From the NCBI GenBank assembly GCA_937927945.1, contig CALEYW010000007.1, positions 1 through 23,344 of the forward strand: DNA of 23,344 nucleotides, in the 5' to 3' direction. Shown in pieces: positions 6,421 to 14,991 of the stretch. The notes beneath the pieces are model-generated. The model had not been told where the DNA came from and searched no databases. It saw nothing but the letters and a program-made list of their open reading frames with translations. How positions within the stretch are numbered: position 1 is the stretch's first letter; every line of letters starts with the position of its first letter. This DNA is from an uncultured candidate division WPS-2 bacterium. GTDB taxonomy: Bacteria > Vulcanimicrobiota > Vulcanimicrobiia > Vulcanimicrobiales > Vulcanimicrobiaceae. The position numbers and the translations under genes were made by a program.

Positions 6421-9400
6421 ATGCACCGCATGTTACGCGTCCTCAGCGTCGTGGGTTTTGTTGCGTTCGCTGATGGGTCGCTGAATCTCGCTCCGGCGTC
6501 AGCACAGAACCTGCCATCCGCTGCTGCTGCGCAGCCTCCCGCCGCGGCGGCGCAGCCCCAGGGCGTTGCGCAGCCCGGACACATCGCGGTTGCGGGGCGC
6601 ATCACCAACGCACGAGGGAACGGCGTCCCCTCGGCGACCATCTCGATCGCCGGCAACGGTGCGCGCACCAGCGTGCAGACCGACGCGAACGGCAACTACA
6701 GCTTCTCGCTCGCTCCCGGGTTCTACACGATCTCGGTCATCAAAGGCGGGTATCAGAGCGCCTCGAGCGACGTGACGGTCCTGGCCGGAACTCCCGTCAT
6801 GGCGAACGTCATCCTGGTCGAGGCGAATCTCTCGAACCTTCAGGTCATCGGCCGCACCTCCGGGAGTGGGACGCGCAATCAAGCGCGCTTCAACGTCTCG
6901 TCGTCGTCGGACGCGCAGATCAACAGCCAGGTGATCGAAAACCGCACCACTCCCGACCTCACGCCGCTCGTCAACGAGCTCCCCGGCGTGACCGTCGCTC
7001 ATAGCGCAACGCAGCCCAACGAGAACTTCATCGTCCGCGGCTTGTCGGTCGAGACGAAGACCACGATCGACGGTCATCCGGTTTCGTCGGGGACCTCCGG
7101 AACGTTTCTCACCCAGTTCATGTCCGCTCCGCTCTTCGGCGGCGTCGACGTCCTCAAGGGCGCGGGGCTCAACGGCCCAACCGCCGGTCAGTCTGCCGTC
7201 GGCACGGTGAACATCCGCACGCTGGACTTCACGCCGAAGGACAGCAGCTTTTTCCAGGTCGGCAGCGACAGCTATGGCGGCACGGTCTACACCACGCTCG
7301 TCGACCTGAACTTTCTCAAAGACAACCGGCTTTCGCTCATTCTCGGCCGCTCGTTCAGCGGGTACCGCGGACCGACGTACAACAAGTCGCAGATCGGGTT
7401 GGACAACGCCGACGGCACGACGCCTGCGTACACAGGCACGTTTCAAACACCGGCGCTCAGCAACAACGTGGCTGCCTTCGTCACCGACTTCAGCAACACG
7501 TACTCGCTCAACGCGGAGCTCGCGAAGCTTCGCTACCGGTTCTCGGACCAGACCTCGCTGATGCTGGAGTTCCTCGGGCTGCAGGGACGGTACGATCCGC
7601 AGGGCGGTTCGTACGGCCAGTTCTCCGGCTACGGGACGGTCCCGAATTGCTTGAGCGCGGCGGGTTCCAAGGGGGTCGCGACGACGTCGTGCGGAGTAAC
7701 CTCCGTCTACAGCACGCCGCAGCTCTACGGGACGCCCACCGCCGGGGGCGCCCCGTTCTACACGACGGGGATGGCCGGGGCCACAAACGTACCGTTCTAC
7801 GCGTTTTATCCGGGCTCCGACGTGCGGCAGAACCAGCCGAACTTCAGCGCCGACTTCACGACGACGTACAAGGACGCCACCATTCTCTTTCGGCCGTATA
7901 CCGCGGCGATCAACCGCCTCATCGACGGCGGCGGTGAGAACGGCGTGCCGGGGAACTACGGCGGCTGGTACCAGGTCACCAGCAACGCAAACTGCCAGGT
8001 CCAGTACGCGGCGGCGAGCGCGGCGAACGGCGGTGCGAAGGGGCCGTGCTACGTCCCCGGCGTGGCTCCGAGCGCCGGTTACGTGACGAACCCCAGCGTG
8101 CCGCACGCCTACGCGACGACGGGCGCGCTGCCGAACGGCTACGTCTGCTCTGCCGCCACGCCGTGCTTGACGACTCCGGGGATGCAGGACAACGCCGGTG
8201 AGTGGGGCTTCGGCTCGCCGTACACGACGCTGGAGCTCGACAAGCTGCTCGGCTACACGTTCGACTTCATCAAGCCGGTGGGGAACAACACGTACAACTT
8301 CAGCGTCGACCACTACTACGACGACGCGCAAAGCTATCTCAACGACGCGTCATCGCTGATCGCGGGCTGCTCGTTCACCGAAGGCTCTGTCGTGAACACC
8401 CCCGCAAAAGCGGGGCCCGGGTACCAGCCCGGCTGCACGCTGCCGAACCTGCGTCCCTCACCGATCGGCGTTCCCGAAACGTTCTCTTCGATCACCGGCA
8501 TTGCATTGACCGGGCAGTTCCAGCTCACGCCGAAGCTGGAGTTCGACTGGGGCAACTACTTTACGCATTACACCATCCTGGCGCAGAAAACCAACCCGGC
8601 GCTCTCGGCCATCTTCGGCGCGAACACGTCGGCGATTCCGCTCCCCAGCTACAACGGGATACCGACCCTCGTCGGCAACCAGCTCTCCGCGAGCCACTAT
8701 GACCCGCACTTCGGTTTCGTCTTCCGGCCGACGCGCGAGTGGGCGATTCGCGCCACTGCCGGTTCGTCGATCTCGATTCCGTTCGCCAGCCAAGTCTCCG
8801 GCTTCACCAAGATCAATCAGAGCTCGACCGGGACGACGTTCACCACGCCGAACAACTCGCTGCTCCCCGAGGAAGTCGTGGCTTTCGATCTCGGGTCAGA
8901 TTACCGGCTGCGCAACGGAACGGTCCTCGCGGCCGACATCTACAATGACGACGTTCACAATGCCTGGATCAACACGTCCGCGCCGTACACCGGGCCGACG
9001 GTGCCGGGACTCGAGAACACGCCGAACGTCTTCCAGTCCCAGTACTACAACGTCCCGCACCAGGTCGCGCAAGGGATCGAGTTCTCCGCCACCAACGAGC
9101 CGGCGCGCGGTCTCGGCTATCGATTGACGACGTCGTTCGCTCGGAACTACTACCTCGGCATTCCGCCGTCGTTCTTCTCGGTGGCGCAGTACGACTACAA
9201 CGGCGAGCAGATCGTCGGAATTCCTTACGCCAAGGGATACGCCGAAATCCAGTACGCCGCTGCCAAAGGAACGCTCTTCCGCCTGGGAGCGGACTACGAG
9301 GGAAACAACAACGCGTTCAACTACCCAGCGTTCCTGACGTTCGACGGCGGCGTCCGGGTCAATCTCAGCCACGGCGTCGTGCTGGGGACCAGCGTCGAAA

Positions 9401-9576
9401 ACCTGACTGGCGTGAACTTCGGAGCGAACCTCGGACACGCGGTTCAGTACCAGGGCGTCGACCCGGTCGCGGCGCGGATCGTGAACGGCCAGTACGTCTA
9501 CACCGCGAGCAAATATCTCGGCATCGTGCAGCCCGGGTTCCGCACGTTCCGGTTCACCCTCAGCAAGCGGATCTGA
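6421..9576 (+). CDS. TonB-dependent outer-membrane receptor with N-terminal carboxypeptidase-regulatory-like domain
   Basis: A 1051-residue outer-membrane beta-barrel transporter, predicted to bind an extracellular ligand and import it with energy from TonB-ExbBD. The N-terminal signal peptide ends near APASAQ. An Ala/Pro/Gln-rich linker leads to a CarboxypepD_reg-like Ig fold at about 54-135 (VAGRITNARGNGVPSATISI through SFSLAPGFYTISV). A TonB-box-like stretch LQVIGRT follows, then the plug at about 160-285 (LNELPGVTV-type core, NFIVRGLSV, GVDVLKG), then a long aromatic/Asn-rich barrel. The start is ATG 6421 because AGGAG lies 5 bases upstream; an in-frame ATG at 6370 adds a non-signal-like stretch. 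Eight extracellular-loop cysteines occur as four local pairs. The ligand is unknown: the genes nearby are HiPIPs and the convergent catabolic operon, so iron chelates or the operon's substrate are both possible. It ends one base from the stop of the convergent hydratase gene. Confidence 0.93.
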   Translation: MHRMLRVLSVVGFVAFADGSLNLAPASAQNLPSAAAAQPPAAAAQPQGVAQPGHIAVAGRITNARGNGVPSATISIAGNGARTSVQTDANGNYSFSLAPGFYTISVIKGGYQSASSDVTVLAGTPVMANVILVEANLSNLQVIGRTSGSGTRNQARFNVSSSSDAQINSQVIENRTTPDLTPLVNELPGVTVAHSATQPNENFIVRGLSVETKTTIDGHPVSSGTSGTFLTQFMSAPLFGGVDVLKGAGLNGPTAGQSAVGTVNIRTLDFTPKDSSFFQVGSDSYGGTVYTTLVDLNFLKDNRLSLILGRSFSGYRGPTYNKSQIGLDNADGTTPAYTGTFQTPALSNNVAAFVTDFSNTYSLNAELAKLRYRFSDQTSLMLEFLGLQGRYDPQGGSYGQFSGYGTVPNCLSAAGSKGVATTSCGVTSVYSTPQLYGTPTAGGAPFYTTGMAGATNVPFYAFYPGSDVRQNQPNFSADFTTTYKDATILFRPYTAAINRLIDGGGENGVPGNYGGWYQVTSNANCQVQYAAASAANGGAKGPCYVPGVAPSAGYVTNPSVPHAYATTGALPNGYVCSAATPCLTTPGMQDNAGEWGFGSPYTTLELDKLLGYTFDFIKPVGNNTYNFSVDHYYDDAQSYLNDASSLIAGCSFTEGSVVNTPAKAGPGYQPGCTLPNLRPSPIGVPETFSSITGIALTGQFQLTPKLEFDWGNYFTHYTILAQKTNPALSAIFGANTSAIPLPSYNGIPTLVGNQLSASHYDPHFGFVFRPTREWAIRATAGSSISIPFASQVSGFTKINQSSTGTTFTTPNNSLLPEEVVAFDLGSDYRLRNGTVLAADIYNDDVHNAWINTSAPYTGPTVPGLENTPNVFQSQYYNVPHQVAQGIEFSATNEPARGLGYRLTTSFARNYYLGIPPSFFSVAQYDYNGEQIVGIPYAKGYAEIQYAAAKGTLFRLGADYEGNNNAFNYPAFLTFDGGVRVNLSHGVVLGTSVENLTGVNFGANLGHAVQYQGVDPVAARIVNGQYVYTASKYLGIVQPGFRTFRFTLSKRI

Positions 9577-9577
9577 G

Positions 9578-10351
9578 TTAGCGGCCCTGCCAGCGGGGTG
9601 CGCGCTTTTCCTGGAAAGCGCGCACCCCCTCGACGGCGTCTTCGGACTGCAGCGCTGCGACCAAGAGGGGAAGCCGCTGCGCTTGCGCGTCGGCCGCCGA
9701 AAGCGTCGCGGTGCTGCGCACGACCTGCTTCATCGCCTGCACCGAAAGCGGCGCGCAGGCGAGGATGTCGCCGACCCAGCGCGCCACCGCATCGTCGAGC
9801 TCGGCCCGCGGAACGACCTCGTTGATGAGCCGCATCGCCAGCGCTTCGCGTGCGGTGACGCGCCGGCCGGTGAAGAGCATCGCCATCGCCGCACGAAACG
9901 GAACCTGCCGCTGCAGCAGCGTCATCCCGCCGTCGAGCGGCATGCGCCCCACGCGGGCTTCGGGCAGCGCGAACGTGGCCTCTTCGCAGGCGACGACGAT
10001 GTCGCAGCCGAGCACCATCTCGAAGCCGCCGCCCAGCGCGAAACCGTTCACCCGCGCGATCACCGGGACGTTCAACGTCTCGCGCAGCGCGATCCCGCCG
10101 AAGCCGCCCGGGCGCGGCGCGGCCCAGTATTCCAGACCGCTCATCGACGGGTTCTTGAGATCGGCGCCGACGCAGAAGGCGCGTTCGCCCGCCCCGGTCA
10201 GGATCACGACGCGCACCTGGGGATCCGCTTCGATGGTGGTCCAGATGCGCTGCAGCTCGTGCTCGGTCGCGATGTCCACCGCGTTGAGCACCTCGGGGCG
10301 CGCGATCGTGACGGTCGCGACGTGGCCGTCGACGGCGAGTTCGACGCTCAT
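9578..10351 (-). CDS. Enoyl-CoA hydratase/isomerase (crotonase family)
   Basis: A 257-residue crotonase-fold enzyme acting on an acyl-CoA thioester, most simply adding water across a 2,3-double bond, though the fold also supports isomerases and hydrolases. The oxyanion-hole and CoA motifs are FCVGADL (59-65) and NGFALGGGFEM (102-112). Both acidic residues used by classical hydratases are present: E111 (equivalent to rat Glu144) and E131 in LPEARVG (equivalent to Glu164). This favours true hydratase chemistry. The C-terminus FQEKRAPRWQGR is typical. It is the last gene of a seven-gene operon, and its ATG overlaps the CoA-transferase stop by 4 bases. In context it should act on the CoA ester made by that transferase. 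The physiological substrate cannot be read from sequence. Confidence 0.93.
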   Translation of the reverse strand: MSVELAVDGHVATVTIARPEVLNAVDIATEHELQRIWTTIEADPQVRVVILTGAGERAFCVGADLKNPSMSGLEYWAAPRPGGFGGIALRETLNVPVIARVNGFALGGGFEMVLGCDIVVACEEATFALPEARVGRMPLDGGMTLLQRQVPFRAAMAMLFTGRRVTAREALAMRLINEVVPRAELDDAVARWVGDILACAPLSVQAMKQVVRSTATLSAADAQAQRLPLLVAALQSEDAVEGVRAFQEKRAPRWQGR

Positions 10352-11520
10352 CGCGTGTCGGACGCTGCCGCAGCGCGCCGGCCGAACACTTCGTCCGTAT
10401 GCTGGCCGAGCCGGGGCGGCGCGCGGTGCAGCGTGACGGGGGCGCGGGAGAGCTCGACCGGGCCGCGGATGAACTTGACGCCTTGTCCCTCTCCGTCGCC
10501 TTCAAGGATCATCTGATTGTGGATGGTCTGCGGGTCGACGAGTGCCTCGCGCAGCGTGCGCACCGGGCCGCAGAGCAGGTCCTGCTCCTCGAGCCGCGCC
10601 AGCCAATGGGCACGCGTGTTGGTCGAGAACTGATCCTGCAGCAGGGCGTCGAGCTCGCGCCGGTGCTCGACCATGCGCGGCATGTCGGCGAACCGCTCGT
10701 CGAGCGAGAGGTCCGCGATCTCGAGGGCGACGCAGATGTCGCGCAACGGGTTCTGCTTGAATGCGCCGACGAGCACGAGCGCGCCGTCCTGCGCCTCGAA
10801 CACGCCGCACGGCGGCATCGCCGCCCAGTTGACTTCGTAGTCGGCCATCATCAGCATCGCTGCTTCCTGCATCTGCATGGCGAGCATCGAATTGTAGAGC
10901 GAGACGTTCACTTTTTGTCCGAGGCCGGTCCGCTCGCGGTGGAGCAGTGCGAGCAGGATCCCCTGTACCAAGTGCATCCCGGCTGAGTAGTCCGCGAGCG
11001 CCGTCGGGTAGATCGTCATCGGCAGATCGCCGTAGGCGCGCCGCGCGATGACGCCGCTCATGGCCTGCGCCAGGACGTCCTGACCGCCCTTGTGCGCGTA
11101 TGGTCCGCTCTCGCCGAAACCCGTACCGATCGCGTAGATGACCCGCGTGTTCAGCGCGCGGCACTCCTCGTAGCCGAGACTCAGCCGTTCCATTACTCCG
11201 GCCCGGAAGTTGCTGACGACGACGTCGGCATCGGCGATCAGCGACTTGATCTCGGCCATCTGCTCCGCGTCGCGCAGATCGACGGTGACGCTGCGCTTGT
11301 TGCGGTTCAGGCTGCAGAAGATGGGGTTGTCCGCGCCGGCGATCGGCTTGAACGTCGAGCGGCTCAGATCGCCGGCGCCCTGGCGTTCGATCTTGATCAC
11401 GTCGGCGCCGTAGTCGGCGAGCGTCTGCGTGCAGACGGGACCCATCATCACCTGCGTGAAGTCGATGACGCGGATCCCCGCGAGCGGCAGATCGGGTTGC
11501 GTTTCTTGCTGCGTGTTCAT
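10348..11520 (-). CDS. Class III CoA-transferase (CaiB/BaiF family)
   Basis: A 390-residue family III CoA-transferase, which moves CoA from a donor thioester to a carboxylate (formyl-CoA transferase, CaiB and succinyl-CoA transferases belong here). The N-terminus PLAGIRVIDFTQVMMGP, then LADYGADVIKIE, NRNKRSVTVDL and VVSNFRAGVMERLSLGYE are family blocks. The catalytic aspartate that forms the acyl anhydride is D177 in ALADYSAGMHL. The C-terminal portion carries the usual linker and second lobe. It lies between the FAD oxidoreductase (4-base gap) and the enoyl-CoA hydratase (4-base overlap), so it probably activates the carboxylate released upstream in the pathway. The donor (succinyl-, acetyl- or other CoA) is unknown. 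A racemase such as AMACR is a less likely alternative in this family. Confidence 0.93.
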   Translation of the reverse strand: MNTQQETQPDLPLAGIRVIDFTQVMMGPVCTQTLADYGADVIKIERQGAGDLSRSTFKPIAGADNPIFCSLNRNKRSVTVDLRDAEQMAEIKSLIADADVVVSNFRAGVMERLSLGYEECRALNTRVIYAIGTGFGESGPYAHKGGQDVLAQAMSGVIARRAYGDLPMTIYPTALADYSAGMHLVQGILLALLHRERTGLGQKVNVSLYNSMLAMQMQEAAMLMMADYEVNWAAMPPCGVFEAQDGALVLVGAFKQNPLRDICVALEIADLSLDERFADMPRMVEHRRELDALLQDQFSTNTRAHWLARLEEQDLLCGPVRTLREALVDPQTIHNQMILEGDGEGQGVKFIRGPVELSRAPVTLHRAPPRLGQHTDEVFGRRAAAASDTR

Positions 11521-11524
11521 TCCC

Positions 11525-12904
11525 TTAGACCGCCACCTGGTTCGCGGCGCGCACGAAGGACGGCACGGCGAAATCTTCGCCTCGATCGCCCGGGTCGGCG
11601 CCCTGCTCGCGCAGGGTGCGCTGGACCGCGCGCACGTCGACGTCGCGGACGCGCACGCCTTGGCTCAGCGCGAGCGCGGCGGCGACGCCGGCGGCGTCGC
11701 CCATCGCCATGCACGGCGGGATCTCGCGGGACATCCGCTGTGCCACGGAGGTCGCCGAATAATGGCGGCCGGCGACGAGCAGGTTGTCGATGTCGCGCGG
11801 CAGCAGCACGCGGTAGGGCATGTAGTAGTCGCGTCCACGCGCGACGCTGTCCTCGAAGCGCGTGCGCGTGGAGAGGTCGTCCTTCGTCATGACGTATTCG
11901 CCTTCGAGCAAGCGCGTCTGCCGCACGCCCGTTTGCGGCGCGACGTCGACGACGTAGCAGCACTCGAACCCGGGCAAGTTCGCGCGTACGAAATCGACGG
12001 CTTCGTAGATGCGCCGGCGGCCTTCGACGTCGATCTTCGTCAAGTCGGAGACGAGGAGGCCGTCATGTCCGGCGATGTGCGGGCAGTTGCACCACACGAC
12101 GCCCGGCAGCGGCGTCTTCAGCCACCACTCGGACCACGAGCCCCCGAAGATCTTCTTGATCTGGCGGTCGAGTTCGGCGAACGCCTCCGGATCCTCGTGC
12201 TGGAAACGCTCCGCGGCCTCGGTGTCGACGCCGCCGAGGCGAAATACCGTCGTCATGACGTAGTTGCCCCGGGTGTGCTGCGCACCGGCGGACGCGGCGA
12301 CGTCCAGGTCGCCCGTCGCGTCGATCACGACGTCGGCCAGGATCGCTTCCCGACCGCTCTTCGACTCACAGACGACGCCCTTCACCAGGTTCCCCTCGAT
12401 GAGGGTTTGCGAGAACCACGAGTGCAGCCGGAGCGTGACGCCGAGCTCCTGCACGAGCTCGAGCGCGACGCGCTTCCATCCGTCGGGATCGAAGGCCGCC
12501 GCGAAGCAGATTGGCCGCGGCGTCTTGTGGCTGTAGAGATCGATCGTTCCCCAGCGCGTCCACGTCGCGACGGTCGCAGGATCGTCACCCCATTCATCCT
12601 CGCGCGGGAACGTCGCCAAGCCCAGGGCGGCCATCCGCTCGATCATCGTCATGCACGTGCCGCGCACCGAGATTTCGCGCAGATGGTTGTCCCACATGTC
12701 GTCCAGGACGAGCACCATTCCGCCGGACGCCAAGCCCCCGAGGTGGTTGTAGCGCTCGAGCAGGACGACCTTCGCGCCGCTGCGCGCCGCGCTGAGCGCG
12801 GCGGAGAGCCCGGCAGGCCCGCCTCCCACGACGACCACGTCGGTTTCTTCCACCACGGTGACGTCACGCGGCGAGCCCTGGAGCCATTCCTTGATACGGT
12901 TCAT
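11525..12904 (-). CDS. FAD-dependent oxidoreductase (FAD_oxidored-like)
   Basis: A 459-residue flavoprotein. The dinucleotide-binding motif VVVVGGGPAGLSAALSAARS (GGGPAG at 27-32) ends with the ribose-binding acidic residue E50 in VVLLER and continues HLGGLASGG. An internal VVIDATGDLDVA, and a C-terminal DNLLVAGRHYSATSVAQR then MGDAAGVAAAL, complete the two-part FAD site. The layout and the VRQTRLLEGEYVMTKDDL block resemble the FAD_oxidored family (Pfam PF12831), whose members are poorly characterised. No Fe-S cysteine motif or signal peptide is visible, so it is likely cytoplasmic. Substrate and electron acceptor are unknown; the operon suggests oxidation of an intermediate between deamination and CoA activation. 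ATG 12904 is chosen because GAGG lies 5 bases upstream; GTG 12907, overlapping the preceding TAG, is an alternative. Confidence 0.88.
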   Translation of the reverse strand: MNRIKEWLQGSPRDVTVVEETDVVVVGGGPAGLSAALSAARSGAKVVLLERYNHLGGLASGGMVLVLDDMWDNHLREISVRGTCMTMIERMAALGLATFPREDEWGDDPATVATWTRWGTIDLYSHKTPRPICFAAAFDPDGWKRVALELVQELGVTLRLHSWFSQTLIEGNLVKGVVCESKSGREAILADVVIDATGDLDVAASAGAQHTRGNYVMTTVFRLGGVDTEAAERFQHEDPEAFAELDRQIKKIFGGSWSEWWLKTPLPGVVWCNCPHIAGHDGLLVSDLTKIDVEGRRRIYEAVDFVRANLPGFECCYVVDVAPQTGVRQTRLLEGEYVMTKDDLSTRTRFEDSVARGRDYYMPYRVLLPRDIDNLLVAGRHYSATSVAQRMSREIPPCMAMGDAAGVAAALALSQGVRVRDVDVRAVQRTLREQGADPGDRGEDFAVPSFVRAANQVAV

Positions 12905-12906
12905 CA

Positions 12907-14226
12907 CTACCTCGGGAGTTGTGCGTGAAGTGAAGTCTCGGTCGTCGGCGTCGCGCCGAAATCGACCCGGAAAGAGCGGTCGTCGAGCACGACGCGAGAC
13001 TCGAGCGGCGCCGACTCGGCGATGATCTCGCCGCGGCGGATCACGAAGAGCCGGTTTGCGCGCAGGCGGAGCGCCTCGATCGGATCGGACGCCTGCAGAA
13101 CGACCAGGTCGGCGCGTTTGCCGACCTCGATGCCGTAGTCGTCCAACCCCATCGTCCGTGCGCCGTTGAGGGTCACCGCAGCGAACGCTGCCCGCATCTC
13201 GTCGCGGCCGGTCAACTGACCGACGTGCACTCCCATCTGCGCAACCTCGAGCATGTCGTGGCTCCCCAGGCTGTACCAGGGGTCCATCACACAGTCGTGT
13301 CCGAACGAGACGTTGACGCTGGCCGCCAGCAGCTCGCGCACGCGCGTCATTCCGCGCCGCTTCGGATAGGTGTCGTGCCGGCCTTGCAGCGTGATGTTGA
13401 TGAGCGGGTTCGCGACGGCGTTCAGCCGCGCTTCGCTCATCAGCGGGAGGAGCTTGCTGACGTAGTAGTTGTCCATGCTGTGCATCGACGTCAGGTGCGA
13501 ACCGGTGACGCGTCCCTGGAGCCTCAGACGTATCGTCTCCGCCGCCAGCGTCTCGACGTGGCGCGAGAGCGGGTCGTCGCTCTCGTCGCAGTGCATGTCG
13601 ACCAAGAGGCCGCGTTCCGCGCCGATCTCGCAGAGCTCGCGGACCGAAGCCGCGCCGTCGGCCATCGTGCGCTCGAAGTGCGGGATTCCGCCGACGACGT
13701 CGACCCCGCGGTCCAGTGCTCGCAGCAGGTTCGCACGCGCGCTCGGACTGCGCAGGAAACCGTCCTGGGGGAACGCGACGAGCTGCAGGTCGATGTACCG
13801 TGCCATCGTCCGGCGCACGTCGAGCAGCGCGTCGACCGCGACGAGCCGGTCATCGCAGACGTCGACGTGGCTGCGGATCGCGAGGCACCCACGGGCGATC
13901 GCCCAGCGGCACAGCTCCAGGGCCCGTTCGCGGACCTCCTCGATCGTGAGTCGCGGCTTCTGCTCGCCCCAGATCGCGATCCCCTCGAGCAGTGTTCCCG
14001 ACTCATTATGCCGCGGCCGGCCGACGCTCAGCGCCGTGTCGAGGTGGAAGTGGCTGTCGACGAACGGCGGCGTGACGAGCCGTCCGCTCGCGTCGATCTC
14101 GCGGCGTCCCTGCACGGCCAGCTGCGGCGCTATCTCGGCGATGCGCCCGTCGCGCACGCCGATGTCGACGCCGCTGCGACCATCGGGGAGCGTGGCGCCG
14201 CGGACGATCAGATCGAGCATCGGCAT
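12907..14226 (-). CDS. Cytosine deaminase-like metal-dependent amidohydrolase
   Basis: A 439-residue amidohydrolase-superfamily enzyme clearly related to E. coli cytosine deaminase CodA, which hydrolyses the amino group from cytosine or isoguanine. Shared blocks include PPFVDSHFHLDTA, HNESGTLLEGI, LQLVAFPQDG, HCDESDD, LQGRHDTYPKRRGMTRV and GHDCVMDPWYSLG. Metal and catalytic residues align with a constant -2 offset: H59/H61, Q154 (CodA Q156), H212, E215 (E217), H244 (H246) and D311 (D313). The neighbouring CodA D314, which contacts the pyrimidine, is C312 here. That argues for a different substrate: a substituted pyrimidine, creatinine-like ring or other cyclic amidine are all possible. It is encoded between the transporter genes (4-base gap) and the FAD oxidoreductase. 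A codA symbol is withheld because specificity is doubtful. Confidence 0.92.
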   Translation of the reverse strand: MPMLDLIVRGATLPDGRSGVDIGVRDGRIAEIAPQLAVQGRREIDASGRLVTPPFVDSHFHLDTALSVGRPRHNESGTLLEGIAIWGEQKPRLTIEEVRERALELCRWAIARGCLAIRSHVDVCDDRLVAVDALLDVRRTMARYIDLQLVAFPQDGFLRSPSARANLLRALDRGVDVVGGIPHFERTMADGAASVRELCEIGAERGLLVDMHCDESDDPLSRHVETLAAETIRLRLQGRVTGSHLTSMHSMDNYYVSKLLPLMSEARLNAVANPLINITLQGRHDTYPKRRGMTRVRELLAASVNVSFGHDCVMDPWYSLGSHDMLEVAQMGVHVGQLTGRDEMRAAFAAVTLNGARTMGLDDYGIEVGKRADLVVLQASDPIEALRLRANRLFVIRRGEIIAESAPLESRVVLDDRSFRVDFGATPTTETSLHAQLPR

Positions 14227-14230
14227 TCCC

Positions 14231-14986
14231 TCACGAGGCCGGCGACTGATAGCGCAGCAGCCGGCGTTCGACGACGCCGACCACGTTGAAGAACACGATC
14301 GCCAGCAGCGCCGAGACGATCACTGCTGCGTACAGCCGTTCCGCATGGTAGTTGAACGTCGACTCGATGATGAGCGCGCCCAGGCCCTTGTTGCTGCCGA
14401 TCCACTCGCCGACGATCGCGCCGACCACGCTGCCCTGGGCCGCGATGCGAAGCGCAGAGAACAGGAACGGTATCGAACGCGGGAGCCGCAAGTCGCGGAA
14501 GATCTCGAGCTTGCTCGCGGAGAGGACCCGCATCAGCTCAAGCTCGTTTTCCGTGGGCGACTCCAGACCGCGAATCATGTTCACCAGCGTCGGGAAGAAG
14601 CAGATGACGGCGGCGACGATGATCTTCGGCACGATCCCCAAGCCGAAGATGAGGACGATCACCGGCGCGAGCGCGAGGATCGGAATCGTGTTGAAGAACA
14701 GGACGACGGGAAAGTAGGTCTGCTTCAGCAGGCGGCTCGAGACGAAGATCATCGCAATCGCGACCGCGACGATGTTGCCGAGTAGGAAGCCGCTGATGCT
14801 TTCGATCGCGGTCGGTACGGTGTTGCTGACGATCAGCGGAAATTCGCGGACCAGGTCGAGCACGACGGCGACCGGCGTCGGGATGATGAATCTCGGAACG
14901 CCGAGCGCTGGGACGAGGAACTGCCAAAGCAGGAGGATCGTCGCGGCCCCCACGATCGGGAGCGCTGGTTCGAGGCGGGATCGCAT
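14231..14986 (-). CDS. ABC transporter permease (NitT/TauT/SsuC-ThiX type)
   Basis: A 251-residue inner-membrane permease with about six transmembrane helices, forming the channel of a nitrate/taurine/thiamin-pyrimidine-type importer. The cytoplasmic EAA-like coupling loop is LMRVLSASKLEIFRDLRLPR followed by IPFLFSALRIA, and VVGAIVGEWIGSNKGLG is the usual block after it. A PRFIIPTPVAV motif follows the first helix, as in SsuC/TauC. The start is ATG 14986, 5 bases after the ATPase stop. A much longer open frame upstream merely mirrors the ATPase gene in another frame. With the adjacent ATPase and binding protein it makes a complete importer dedicated to this operon. Confidence 0.93.
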   Translation of the reverse strand: MRSRLEPALPIVGAATILLLWQFLVPALGVPRFIIPTPVAVVLDLVREFPLIVSNTVPTAIESISGFLLGNIVAVAIAMIFVSSRLLKQTYFPVVLFFNTIPILALAPVIVLIFGLGIVPKIIVAAVICFFPTLVNMIRGLESPTENELELMRVLSASKLEIFRDLRLPRSIPFLFSALRIAAQGSVVGAIVGEWIGSNKGLGALIIESTFNYHAERLYAAVIVSALLAIVFFNVVGVVERRLLRYQSPAS

Positions 14987-14991
14987 CGCGG

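Noticed and set aside
6499..8331. Long minus-strand open frame opposite the TonB-dependent receptor
   Set aside because: Low-complexity Arg/Val/Asp composition with no domain. The receptor on the plus strand explains the sequence.
11429..12928. 499-codon plus-strand frame across the FAD oxidoreductase and CoA-transferase junction
   Set aside because: Antisense shadow. It crosses an operon junction and shows no recognisable motifs.
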